Of a stretch of 64,000 bases of DNA, positions 1 through 7,021 are shown in pieces. The first letter of the stretch is position 1, and the number at the start of each line of letters is the position of its first letter. Origin of the DNA: Paraherbaspirillum soli (GTDB taxonomy: Bacteria; Pseudomonadota; Gammaproteobacteria; Burkholderiales; Burkholderiaceae_D). Location: positions 270,179-334,178 of the forward strand of contig NZ_JBHSMT010000028.1 of the NCBI RefSeq assembly GCF_042654985.1, written 5' to 3'. The translations under genes were made by a program, and so were the position numbers. The notes beneath the pieces are model-generated. The model did no database searches. It had not been told where the DNA came from and was given only the letters and a program-made list of their open reading frames with translations.

Positions 1-2
1 GG

Positions 3-68
3 CATCCGGGCAAAGAAGCTCAAGCAATTCTCAAGAGCATCAATTGGGAGGGCGTTGCTAGAAATTGA
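3..68 (+). CDS. possible 3' end of an upstream gene (partial)
   Basis: Frame 3 reads 21 codons with protein-like composition (HPGKEAQAILKSINWEGVAR.) to a TGA at 66-68, immediately before repeat A1. The rest of the gene lies outside the window. No family can be named from so short a tail, and the other frames are only somewhat less plausible. Confidence 0.25.
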   Translation, partial: HPGKEAQAILKSINWEGVARN

Positions 69-76
69 GATCCATT

Positions 77-213
77 TAAAAACCGTAGCGAGCGGCTCAA
101 GGTCGGGGCGACGAAGTTGCAACACCTGGAGCCGTACGACTGTACGGTGACGAACTTGTCACCCCTGCAGCCCCGAGATTGGCGGGCTTGCCAAATCCTG
201 CAGTAGGTTTTTA
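77..213. repeat. repeat family A, copy 1
   Basis: Matches the other A copies (28861, 35134, 53350, 61254) from AAAACCGTAGCGAGCGG through GGTCGGGGCG and CCCCGAGATTGG to CAGTAGGTTTTTAG. The left terminal arm is degenerate, and the centre carries an extra GACGAAGTTGCAACACC-type hairpin. The right end overlaps the gspF stop codon (TAA, 213-211 on the minus strand), so the repeat sits exactly at the 3' end of the operon and may act as its terminator. Confidence 0.75.
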
Positions 214-1392
214 GCCGATGCTGCCGGCTAGTTCGAAGATGGGCATGTACAAAAGCGTGACGATGGTGCCAACCAGTCCGCCGACGCCGAGCATCAAGAT
301 CGGCTCAAACACCTTGCTGAAGATCTCGATGGCGCGATCCAGCGCGCCGTCATGAAAGTGCGCGATCCGTTCGCACATGCCGCCCAGGTCCCCGCTCTGC
401 TCGCCGACCCGCAGCAAGCGCTCCGCCACCGAGGTCGTCAACTGGTGATTGGCCAGCGTCTCCGACACGGTGCGGCCGGCGCGCAATTGCACCAGCGCCT
501 GCTCCAAGCGCAGCACATAATCTTGCGGCAGGATTTTTGCCGACAATTCAAACGCTTCCAGGGCCGGCGTGCCGCCTTCGATCAGCAAGCCGACCGTGCG
601 ATAAAAACGCGCCAGCACGAACAGGTTGCAGACATCCTTCAACTTCGGCAGGTGCCACAAACTCTTCACCAGCGCCGCCTTGACGCGGCTGGTGCGCAGC
701 AGCCAGAACGCGCCGCCGAATGCCGCACCGATGCCGATCCCGATCGCTATGCCGTGCGACTGCACGATGCCGGCCCACCACAACATGGCTTGCGCGGTGC
801 CGGGCAATTCCTGCATGCTTTCGAACACGACCGAGAAGCGCGGGATGACAAAGAACAGCATGAACAGCAGAATCGCCGTCCCCACCCCCATCACCACCAG
901 CGGATACACCAAGGCACCGGTGATCCGTTTGCGGATATTCTCGATCCGGACTTCGTAATGCTGATAACGCTGCAGCGCAACCGGCAACTGACCGCTGCCT
1001 TCGGACGACGCCACGGTCGCAATCAATAACGGCGGGAACACATTCGGCTGCGCCGCCAACGCCTTGGAAAACGGCTGGCCCTGATACATCACCGACAGCA
1101 TTTGATCCAGCACCGTGCGCGCGCCTTTATCGTCGGCCTTGTCGCGCAAAGCCTCCAGCGCTTCGATCAGCACCAGCCCGGCCTCCATCAGCGTCGACAG
1201 CTCCTGCAGGAACAATCCCAACGCGAACTTGGCCGGACGCTGCCATGAGCGCCGCTCGGCCTGGCGGCGAATCTCCAGCGGCGTGCCGTCGGCGCTGGTC
1301 AGTTGCGCGCGGACTCCCGCTTCGTCGTCGGCTTCCACCGCTTTGGTGACAATCTGGCCTTGCGCCAGCAGCCGTACCTGATATGTCGTCAC
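211..1392 (-). CDS. gspF: type II secretion system inner-membrane protein F
   Basis: 393-residue polytopic protein, the usual length for GspF/PilC. It has an N-terminal region, then two T2SSF domains (about residues 60-185 and 265-385), each with the FLQELSTLMEAGL / LARFYRTVGLLIEGG type opening and a downstream hydrophobic helix (about 160-190, 205-235 and 365-390). Known role: platform protein in the inner membrane linking the GspE ATPase to pseudopilus assembly. It is third in a minus-strand set gspG-transglycosylase-gspF, starting 12 bases after the transglycosylase stop. The gene ends inside repeat A1 and no further T2SS gene follows in the window, so the remaining gsp genes must lie elsewhere. 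Identification by fold and motif is confident; assignment to T2SS rather than a type IV pilus rests on the neighbouring gspG. Confidence 0.88.
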   Translation of the reverse strand: MTTYQVRLLAQGQIVTKAVEADDEAGVRAQLTSADGTPLEIRRQAERRSWQRPAKFALGLFLQELSTLMEAGLVLIEALEALRDKADDKGARTVLDQMLSVMYQGQPFSKALAAQPNVFPPLLIATVASSEGSGQLPVALQRYQHYEVRIENIRKRITGALVYPLVVMGVGTAILLFMLFFVIPRFSVVFESMQELPGTAQAMLWWAGIVQSHGIAIGIGIGAAFGGAFWLLRTSRVKAALVKSLWHLPKLKDVCNLFVLARFYRTVGLLIEGGTPALEAFELSAKILPQDYVLRLEQALVQLRAGRTVSETLANHQLTTSVAERLLRVGEQSGDLGGMCERIAHFHDGALDRAIEIFSKVFEPILMLGVGGLVGTIVTLLYMPIFELAGSIG

Positions 1393-1404
1393 GCTTGTTT
1401 CTCC

Positions 1405-1917
1405 TTATTTCGCGGATGGTTGAACGGCTTTGCCGTTTGGCGTCGTGCCTGCACGCTGGCCGCTGAGCTGGCGGTATTCTTTCCAGACCTTGGCGACATA
1501 GCGCTTGCGCGCTTCTTCGCGGTTATCGGCGCCGCCGGCGTTATAAGCGCCGACCGCCTTCCAGGTGTATCCGTAGCGCTTGATGAAATCGGCCAGGATC
1601 GCAGCGCCGGTGCGCACCGAAGTGCAAGGCTCCTTGACCAGCCGTTCGTGGGTAATGCCGACCTGCTTCAAGCGCGGCAGGTGAATGCTATTGACCTGCA
1701 TCAGCCCGACGTCATAGGTGCCGTTGCTGTTGCGATTGAGTGCTTTCGGGTTCAGCGCCGACTCGACCTTGGCGATCGAGTACAGCAGCAACGGATCGAT
1801 GCCATGCTCGCGCCCCGCTTCGGTCCAGCAATTGGCGGCGCTGGCGGATGTGGCGCAGATGCCCAGCACCAGCATCGCGCCCAGCCGCTTACAAGCCATA
1901 GACAAGGTCTGCATCAT
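1405..1917 (-). CDS. secreted lytic transglycosylase (SLT family) within T2SS operon
   Basis: About 170 residues. A short signal peptide (MACKRLGAMLVLGICATSASA) is followed by a single Slt/VirB1-like domain. The catalytic glutamate is in AKVESALNP, followed by the GLMQVN motif and AVGAYNAGG, the classical SLT signatures. It would cleave peptidoglycan glycan strands in the periplasm. I start it at 1917, where GGGAG lies 6 bases upstream of a double ATG; an ATG at 1899 gives an even tidier signal peptide. Either start lies inside the 3' end of gspG (overlap 11-29 bases), implying translational coupling. Such enzymes commonly make wall openings for envelope-spanning machines. Placement between gspG and gspF suggests this one serves the secreton or its pseudopilus, which is inference. 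Confidence 0.85.
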   Translation of the reverse strand: MMQTLSMACKRLGAMLVLGICATSASAANCWTEAGREHGIDPLLLYSIAKVESALNPKALNRNSNGTYDVGLMQVNSIHLPRLKQVGITHERLVKEPCTSVRTGAAILADFIKRYGYTWKAVGAYNAGGADNREEARKRYVAKVWKEYRQLSGQRAGTTPNGKAVQPSAK

Positions 1918-2332
1918 CGTTACTCCCGCCGACACGACCGTCTTTACCCAGCGATACGACTTCCGCCTCGGCGTCGCGGCCCGGAACATTCCATTGATAA
2001 GCGCGGCCCCAGCCATCGGCCGGGATGTTTTTCGCCAGATACGGGCCGTACCAGTTTTCCACGCCCTGCGGCTGTTTCACCAGCGCTTCCAGCCCCTGAT
2101 CGGCGGTCGGATAGTTGCCCACATCGAGGCGATATTGGGTGAGCGCGTCGCCGATGGATTTCATCTGAGCCTGGGTCGATTTGACTTTGGCTTTATCGAC
2201 CTGCGAGAACAATTTGGGACCGACGTAACCGGCCAACAAGGCGATGATCAGCAATACCACCAGCAATTCGAGTAGGGTAAAACCGCGCTGCTTGAGCGAT
2301 TGGCGACGGCGGGAAAGAGTAATGAGGTTCAT
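1889..2332 (-). CDS. gspG: type II secretion major pseudopilin G
   Basis: 147 residues with the class III prepilin leader ending RG|FTLLELLVVLLII. The prepilin peptidase site is at G17/F18 with the conserved Glu at +5. A hydrophobic helix is followed by the GspG-type globular domain, containing the motifs YRLDVGNYPTADQGLEAL, WYGPYL and the calcium-loop-like ending DLVYGL. It is the major pseudopilin that polymerises into the secretion piston. The RBS is GGAAAT just before ATG 2332. First gene of the minus-strand set, with its 3' end overlapping the transglycosylase start. Length and motifs fit the family without oddities. Confidence 0.93.
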   Translation of the reverse strand: MNLITLSRRRQSLKQRGFTLLELLVVLLIIALLAGYVGPKLFSQVDKAKVKSTQAQMKSIGDALTQYRLDVGNYPTADQGLEALVKQPQGVENWYGPYLAKNIPADGWGRAYQWNVPGRDAEAEVVSLGKDGRVGGSNDDADLVYGL

Positions 2333-2617
2333 GAGATTTCCATATGAAATGCTCGCTCGCGCCGGATAGGGGGCGTGATGAGGAGCGTTGGATTATTGGG
2401 CGCGTTCGCATGCTGCAATCGGAAGCGCGGCGTATTGGATATCGACGCTTGACATGCTGCGGGTCGATACATCTGGCATCGACAACTCATAAGTCGTCAA
2501 CGCAGGCGTATTTTTTCATCGCGGGGGGATGGGCTCAAACTTTCTGAACAGAATCTAAAGAGCAAGGAGGCGTCGTGGCGTGCCGAATTACTGTGTCCTC
2601 GATTAACTACTACGTGC

Positions 2618-2713
2618 GTAGGGCGGATGAGCGCAGCGTTATCCGCCGCTGGATGCTCCGCCGGTGTTTGATGCGTCCGCAACGGCGGAAGACGCTGCGC
2701 TTTTCCGCCCTAC
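2618..2713 (-). repeat. repeat family B, copy 1 (96 bp, inverted)
   Basis: Begins GTAGGGCGGATGAGCGCAGC and ends CGCTTTTCCGCCCTAC, the reverse orientation of copies 3490 and 3701. The homology extends beyond the 96 bp on the left: 2569-2617 is the inverted match of the CACGTAGCAGTTAATCGGGGAC flank found after copies 2 and 3. The stretch 2333-2568 holds no recognisable gene or signal. The 2575 ORF that runs through this repeat is a readthrough artefact. Confidence 0.9.
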
Positions 2714-2721
2714 ATGACTGG

Positions 2722-2775
2722 AAAGCCCAACATTTCTTTAATCGCGACCAAACGTTGGGCTTTGAAGCCCAACCA
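2722..2775. repeat. repeat family C, partial copy
   Basis: AAAGCCCAACATTTCTTTAA and GTTGGGCTTTGAAGCCCAAC match the full copy at 25738-25807. The left hairpin has lost its 5' arm at the junction with repeat B1. A degenerate further copy lies at 3639-3698 between repeats B2 and B3. Confidence 0.7.
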
Positions 2776-2913
2776 GAATCTAAAGAGCAAAGAGGTGTCG
2801 TGGCGGGCTCATCGACAGCAAAAATAGTGTTTGAACTTCAAGAAAATCTGCGCTATCTTGCTCAGGTCGTGAGAAAGAGCGGCCTGGTTGAACAGCCAGT
2901 GTTATGCGTAGTA

Positions 2914-3101
2914 CCGGGCAGACAGCCGCCCCCCGGGCGGTTTTTCTTCGTCTGCCCCTATCAAAGTGCGCCTTCTAAGGTGGGCCTTGGTAGGGAGGGC
3001 TTCGGCCCTGCCGGCTTATGGTACTTACGCACCGGTCTGTTCACCCTGCCTTGCGCCCGCCACCTTCGTCAGCCGATGAAGGGCGGAAACCCCGCCGCAA
3101 A
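2914..3101 (+). promoter_or_regulatory. structured GC-rich leader upstream of the 3112 gene
   Basis: GGGCAGAC (2916-2923) pairs with GTCTGCCC (2950-2957). Inside this stem sits CCGCCC-ccc-GGGCGG (2926-2940) followed directly by TTTTT, an intrinsic-terminator-like hairpin. A UUCG-capped hairpin AGGGC-TTCG-GCCCT follows at 2996-3009, and GGCGG/CCGCC just before the AAGGAG ribosome site. The mix suggests an attenuator, riboswitch-like leader or small RNA rather than coding sequence. Identity unknown. Confidence 0.45.
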
Positions 3102-3111
3102 AGGAGATCGC

Positions 3112-3471
3112 ATGACCTACGCAAAAAATGCCAACAAAACTTATATCTTCCCGCCTGAACCCGGCTCGCCCGAAGCAGCGCTGCACAAGCCGTTTTCCTG
3201 GCTGGTCCCGGAACTGCAGCACGACCCCGACGCGCAATTTTCATCTGTTACGAAGAACTTCAGCTTTGGCATCAAACGCTGCCTGCAACTGATCCACGCC
3301 ACCGATTTGGCCAGCGGCGTTTATGCCGACCCGGCGCACCCGCCATTGCTGAGCGTCGATGTCCGCGAGGAGCTGATGCTGTTTTCCATTGATGCCGCCG
3401 ACGAGTTGGGAGAAAAGGCGGCCAGGGACATTGAACGCCGCAATGAAAAGTATTTAAAAGAGCGTCGGTAG
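3112..3471 (+). CDS. small hypothetical protein of unknown function
   Basis: 119 residues. The start is ATG 3112 with AAGGAG 7 bases upstream; the longer in-frame ORF from 2575 runs through repeats and is not credible. Soluble and mixed charge, with proline-rich FPPEPGSPEAALHKPF near the N-terminus and a helical, charged C-terminus (AARDIERRNEKYLKERR). No signal peptide, membrane segment or familiar motif. A near-identical C-terminal coding remnant survives at 27225-27304, so this is a multicopy family in the genome. The gene is preceded by a structured leader and flanked by inverted repeat B copies (2618 versus 3490/3701). I do not recognise the family. Confidence 0.7.
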   Translation: MTYAKNANKTYIFPPEPGSPEAALHKPFSWLVPELQHDPDAQFSSVTKNFSFGIKRCLQLIHATDLASGVYADPAHPPLLSVDVREELMLFSIDAADELGEKAARDIERRNEKYLKERR

Positions 3472-3489
3472 CTTGCGCTTTCCAGTAAT

Positions 3490-3585
3490 GTAGGGCGGAA
3501 AAGCGCAGCGCCTTCCGCCGTTTCGGACGCATCAAACACCGGCGGAGCATCCGGCGGCGGATAACGCTGCGCTCATCCGCCCTAC
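3490..3585 (+). repeat. repeat family B, copy 2 (96 bp)
   Basis: GTAGGGCGGAAAAGCGCAGC ... CGCTCATCCGCCCTAC. Two hairpins, GGCGGAA/TTCCGCC and GGCGGAT/ATCCGCC, whose loops (AGCGCAGCG and CGCTGCGCT) are complementary to each other. With flanks it forms a tandem duplicate with copy 3 (3480-3610 resembles 3690-3830). Confidence 0.92.
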
Positions 3586-3700
3586 GCACGTAGCAGTTAA
3601 TCGGGGACATAGTTCAAGAGGCGTCGTAGATACTGTGGTTGAGCCGAAGGCGAAGCCCAACCGCTGCGACGACGGTGAAAACGTTGGGCTTTCCGGTTAT

Positions 3701-3796
3701 GTAGGGCGGAAAAGCGTAGCGCCTTCCGCCGTTTCGGACGCATCAAACACTGGCGGAGCATCCAGCGGCGGATAACGCTGCGCTCATCCGCCCTAC
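3701..3796 (+). repeat. repeat family B, copy 3 (96 bp)
   Basis: Nearly identical to copy 2, including the downstream CACGTAGCAGTTAATCGGGG flank, so the whole 140-base block was duplicated. Region 3472-3900 holds only repeats B and C. Confidence 0.92.
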
Positions 3797-3903
3797 GCAC
3801 GTAGCAGTTAATCGGGGACATGGTTTAAGAGGCGCCGTCAGGGCGAAAAGCTGAGTCCGCCAAGACAGCAGCACGTAAAAACAACCCTCCGCGATCCGAC
3901 ACC

Positions 3904-3938
3904 AAAAAGCCCCTCCCGTCACCGGAAGAGGCTTTCAG
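3904..3938 (-). terminator. intrinsic terminator of the LPMO gene
   Basis: On the minus strand AAGCCTCTTCC and GGGAGGGGCTT pair (with wobbles) around GGTGAC, and a TTTTT run follows. About 90 bases after the LPMO stop. Confidence 0.7.
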
Positions 3939-4027
3939 TCGACCAGCGCAAGCGCTATCGAGATGACACATGCGTATATCTGACAAGCCGCGACATCATC
4001 CCGGCTTGCCTGCGATGCACGCGGGCC

Positions 4028-5536
4028 TTACTTGGCAGCCCAGGCTTCCGTCCAAGCCAAACCTTTACCCGGCTCATAATACATAGCCGATTGACCGCAC
4101 CAGCCGGCAGAAGCACCTGGTTTGCACTCAAAGATTTTGCCGTCGTTGATCACCAGGTCGCCGCCCTTGTAGATAGTGCCTTCCTTGTACGCAGGGTGAT
4201 TGCCGCCGTCACCGTCACCGCCACCGGTTTTGGCTTTGACCTTGACCGAATGGCTGGCCGAAGCGCTGGTCTTGCCGTCGTTGACGATGACCTTGAACGC
4301 GAACGTCTTGTCTTTCGCCAGTTCCGGCGCGGTGAAGCTCAAGCTAGCGCCGTTCGGCGTGGCGACGATACCTGGCGGCACGTCCCATTTGAACGTCAGC
4401 GGATCGCCATCCGGATCGCTGGAGCCCGCTGCCGACAAGGTCACTTGCTGGCCGGCTTCCGCTGTTGCCGGACCGGTTGCTACTGCGACCGGTGGCTTGT
4501 TGGCCGGTGGATTGCCGCCGCCATTGTCGCCGCCGCCGTTATCGCCACCTGTCGCATGGTCGATTTCGAAGTTATACAGCTTGCCGTTGCCGAAGATATC
4601 GTTCTCGGTGCCGTTGAGCACCGGCTCGATCTTGCCATCCTTGCCCAGCTTGCCGATCTTGACCCGCTGCGATTGGCCGTTGACCTTTTGCGCCAGCGCA
4701 TAAATCCATTGCGCCGCCGGAGTCTGGTCCGCCGCTACGGTAATCGTGTGCTTTTCAACATCGCTGCCGCGGGTTTTGTCGAATACACGCAGGGTGATGT
4801 CGTGGCCCATCACAGCGCTGCCGCCGCGCACCGGGCCGATAGGCTTCCAGCTCGACGGCGCGCCGCCGGCGATATCGATATCGGAACAGCCATAGAACGC
4901 TTCTTGGCTATCGCTGCGCTGCCAGACGTAATACAGGATGTGCTTGCCTGTCATGCCAGTCGGGACCGTGACGTCCATCGTCGACTCACCGGGGATACCT
5001 GGCCCCTTGCCGACGCCGCCGATCTCTTGCAGATCATCCCAGCGCAGCGTGCGCGAATAGTCGTAACTATCCTTGCTGATGTAAAACTTGAAATATTCAG
5101 TCGCATGCTGCGCAGTCTGGTTATAAGTCAGCGTCAGCTTGCCGTTGGCATCCGGACTGACCACGGTCGCCTTCCACGGCGACAGCAAATCCAGTCCCTT
5201 GCGCCCTTCGGAGCCGCCGGAGCACAACAGGCCATTAGGGACTACCGCAGTATGGTTGCCACCGGCCCCACCCTGGCTATTGCCCTGCCAGGTATAAAAA
5301 ATATCGGTTCCGCTGGTTTCCTTGGCGGCGCGACAAGCCGGATCGCTCGGACTTTCAGGGTTTTCACCCATGGCCGTGCTACAGATATAGGCGCGGCTGG
5401 GCGGATTGACCACCGTACCGTGCGCGGAAGCGATGGTCGGCGCCAGCGACATGGCGGCGACCGCCAGTTGCGTCAATACCAGCGCCGGAGCCAGGCCTTT
5501 GACAAACTTGTTCTTCGGATTATGCGATTGCTTCAT
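4028..5536 (-). CDS. secreted AA10 lytic polysaccharide monooxygenase with PKD-like and chitin-binding domains
   Basis: 502 residues from ATG 5536 (AAGGA 8 bases upstream); the ORF extends further upstream without support. The signal peptide ends ASA|HGTVV, so the mature protein begins with His39, the first ligand of the copper histidine brace. The second brace His is His144 in TAQHATEYFKFYISK, and the distal aromatic region is in SDSQEAFYGCSD. Domain order: AA10 (39-about 235), a GbpA-like linker domain (about 250-335), a Gly/Asn/Pro linker, a PKD/Ig-like domain (NKPPVAVATGP... about 350-440), and a C-terminal carbohydrate-binding module (YKEGTIYKGGDLV ... WTEAWAAK) of CBM5/12 or CBM73 type. 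Known activity of the family: oxidative cleavage of crystalline chitin or cellulose outside the cell. Monocistronic, with a terminator at 3904-3938. Confidence 0.93.
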   Translation of the reverse strand: MKQSHNPKNKFVKGLAPALVLTQLAVAAMSLAPTIASAHGTVVNPPSRAYICSTAMGENPESPSDPACRAAKETSGTDIFYTWQGNSQGGAGGNHTAVVPNGLLCSGGSEGRKGLDLLSPWKATVVSPDANGKLTLTYNQTAQHATEYFKFYISKDSYDYSRTLRWDDLQEIGGVGKGPGIPGESTMDVTVPTGMTGKHILYYVWQRSDSQEAFYGCSDIDIAGGAPSSWKPIGPVRGGSAVMGHDITLRVFDKTRGSDVEKHTITVAADQTPAAQWIYALAQKVNGQSQRVKIGKLGKDGKIEPVLNGTENDIFGNGKLYNFEIDHATGGDNGGGDNGGGNPPANKPPVAVATGPATAEAGQQVTLSAAGSSDPDGDPLTFKWDVPPGIVATPNGASLSFTAPELAKDKTFAFKVIVNDGKTSASASHSVKVKAKTGGGDGDGGNHPAYKEGTIYKGGDLVINDGKIFECKPGASAGWCGQSAMYYEPGKGLAWTEAWAAK

Positions 5537-5732
5537 TAAAGATCCTTTAAAGGGTGGAAAATGGCCGGTTAGCCACCATGGCGGATCAACAATCGCCGGC
5601 ACGGTAGCGTTTCCAGGTGGCGCCATTGTTCCAGCGCGATCAGCGCGGCTCAAAGAATCTCAAAGGAGTCTAAAAGGCAGGGAAGATTTGTTGTTAGAAT
5701 CTATCCCCTTCCATCTTCAAATCAAACCGACA

Positions 5733-6356
5733 ATGCGCGAAGTCCCCGACCTGATTGCTTGCGAAGGATGCGATGCGCTGTATCGCAAGCAGCCATTGGG
5801 CCACGCTGAAATCGCCCGCTGTCTGCGCTGCGGCACCGAACTGGAGCGCGATCCGGGCAGTCAGCGCGAACGGCTGCTGCCGCTGACCGTGGCGGCCCTG
5901 ATTCTGTTCGTCATCGCCAACGCCTTCCCTATCGTCGAGATCGAACTGCAAGGTTTGCGCAGCCAGACCACGCTGTTCGGCGCCATCCTGTCGTTGCAGG
6001 CCGAGGGCATGTCGCTGGTGGCGCTGCTGGTGCTGGCCACCACCATCCTGTCGCCGCTGTTGCAGTTATTGTTCCTGTTCTATTTGCTGATCCCGCTCGC
6101 GCGGCAAGTGCGGCCGCCCGGATTCAGCTGGCTGGTGCGCGCCATGCAAGCCATGCGGCCGTGGGGCATGGTCGAAGTTTTCCTGCTGGGCGTGCTGGTG
6201 GCGGTGGTCAAATTATCGAATATGGCGACCGTCTTGCCGGACGCCGCATTGTGGGCCTTTGGCGGGCTGACGGTGGTATTGACTGCCGTGTTTTCTTTCG
6301 ATCCGCGTTATTTCTGGCAGATGGCGATGGAACCACCGGAAGCAACGCGCTCATGA
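5733..6356 (+). CDS. pqiA: paraquat-inducible protein A (first PqiA half)
   Basis: 207 residues from ATG 5733. An N-terminal zinc ribbon with CEGCDALY and CLRCGTEL precedes four predicted membrane helices (about 50-70, 90-125, 145-165, 175-195). In Escherichia coli PqiA is one long protein with two such halves; here the halves are separate genes. Its stop overlaps the next ATG as ATGA. The family sits in the inner membrane and works with the MCE protein PqiB and the lipoprotein PqiC in phospholipid traffic between membranes. No convincing ribosome site precedes 5733, so the start is the least certain part. Confidence 0.88.
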   Translation: MREVPDLIACEGCDALYRKQPLGHAEIARCLRCGTELERDPGSQRERLLPLTVAALILFVIANAFPIVEIELQGLRSQTTLFGAILSLQAEGMSLVALLVLATTILSPLLQLLFLFYLLIPLARQVRPPGFSWLVRAMQAMRPWGMVEVFLLGVLVAVVKLSNMATVLPDAALWAFGGLTVVLTAVFSFDPRYFWQMAMEPPEATRS

Positions 6357-7021
6357 AGCAGGCGAACAATCCCGGCGACGGCGACGACCTGGCGCTGCCG
6401 ACTGCCGCCAGCCTGGGCATGGTGTCCTGCCGTCGTTGCGCGGCCGTCTGGCAAGGCGCCGGCGAACATGAACGCTGCGGCCGCTGCGATACCCCGCTGC
6501 ATGCGCGCAAGCCGGCCAGCATCCAGTGCACCTGGGCCTTGCTGGTCGCCGCCTGCATCATGTACCTGCCGGCCAACCTGATGCCGGTCATGATCACCAA
6601 AACGCTGTTCGGCGTGCAGCAGGACACCATCATGAGCGGCGTGATTTATTTCTGGGTGTCCGGCGAATGGGAGCTGGCCGCGATTATCTTTATCGCCAGC
6701 TTTTTGGTGCCCTTGTTCAAGCTGACGGCGCTGATTTTATTGACCGCGACCGCGCAGCGGCGCAGCCGCTGGCGCCGCCTGGAACGCACCAAGCTGTACC
6801 ACGTGATAGAAGCGATCGGCCGCTGGTCGATGCTGGATGTATTCGTGGTGTCGCTGCTGGCCGGATTGGTGCAGATCGACGGCTTCGCCAGGATCAATGC
6901 CGGCTTCGGCGTGTTGGCGTTCGGCTCGGTGGTGGTGCTGACCATGCTGGCCTCGCTGACTTTCGATCCGCGCCTGATTTGGGACGATAAAGAGACAGAA
7001 CACAACGAAAGCAAAAAATGA
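6353..7021 (+). CDS. pqiA: paraquat-inducible protein A (second PqiA half)
   Basis: 222 residues, starting at an ATG that overlaps the stop of the first half. It carries its own four-cysteine ribbon (SCRRCAAVW and ERCGRCDTPLH), then four hydrophobic segments (about 60-85, 95-125, 160-185, 190-215) and a charged tail. Paralogous in layout to the preceding gene and matching the C-terminal half of PqiA/YebS. Inner-membrane partner of PqiB. The stop overlaps the pqiB start (ATGA at 7018-7021), so the set is translationally coupled. Confidence 0.88.
   Translation: MKQANNPGDGDDLALPTAASLGMVSCRRCAAVWQGAGEHERCGRCDTPLHARKPASIQCTWALLVAACIMYLPANLMPVMITKTLFGVQQDTIMSGVIYFWVSGEWELAAIIFIASFLVPLFKLTALILLTATAQRRSRWRRLERTKLYHVIEAIGRWSMLDVFVVSLLAGLVQIDGFARINAGFGVLAFGSVVVLTMLASLTFDPRLIWDDKETEHNESKK

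Noticed and set aside
2575..3471. 298-codon ORF reading through repeat B1 and the leader into the 3112 gene
   Set aside because: The first ~180 codons are repeat and hairpin sequence. A strong AAGGAG-ATG pair at 3112 marks the real start.
2618..3796. Repeat B copies as a CRISPR array
   Set aside because: Copies are 96-bp imperfect palindromes dispersed genome-wide, in both orientations and without regular spacers.
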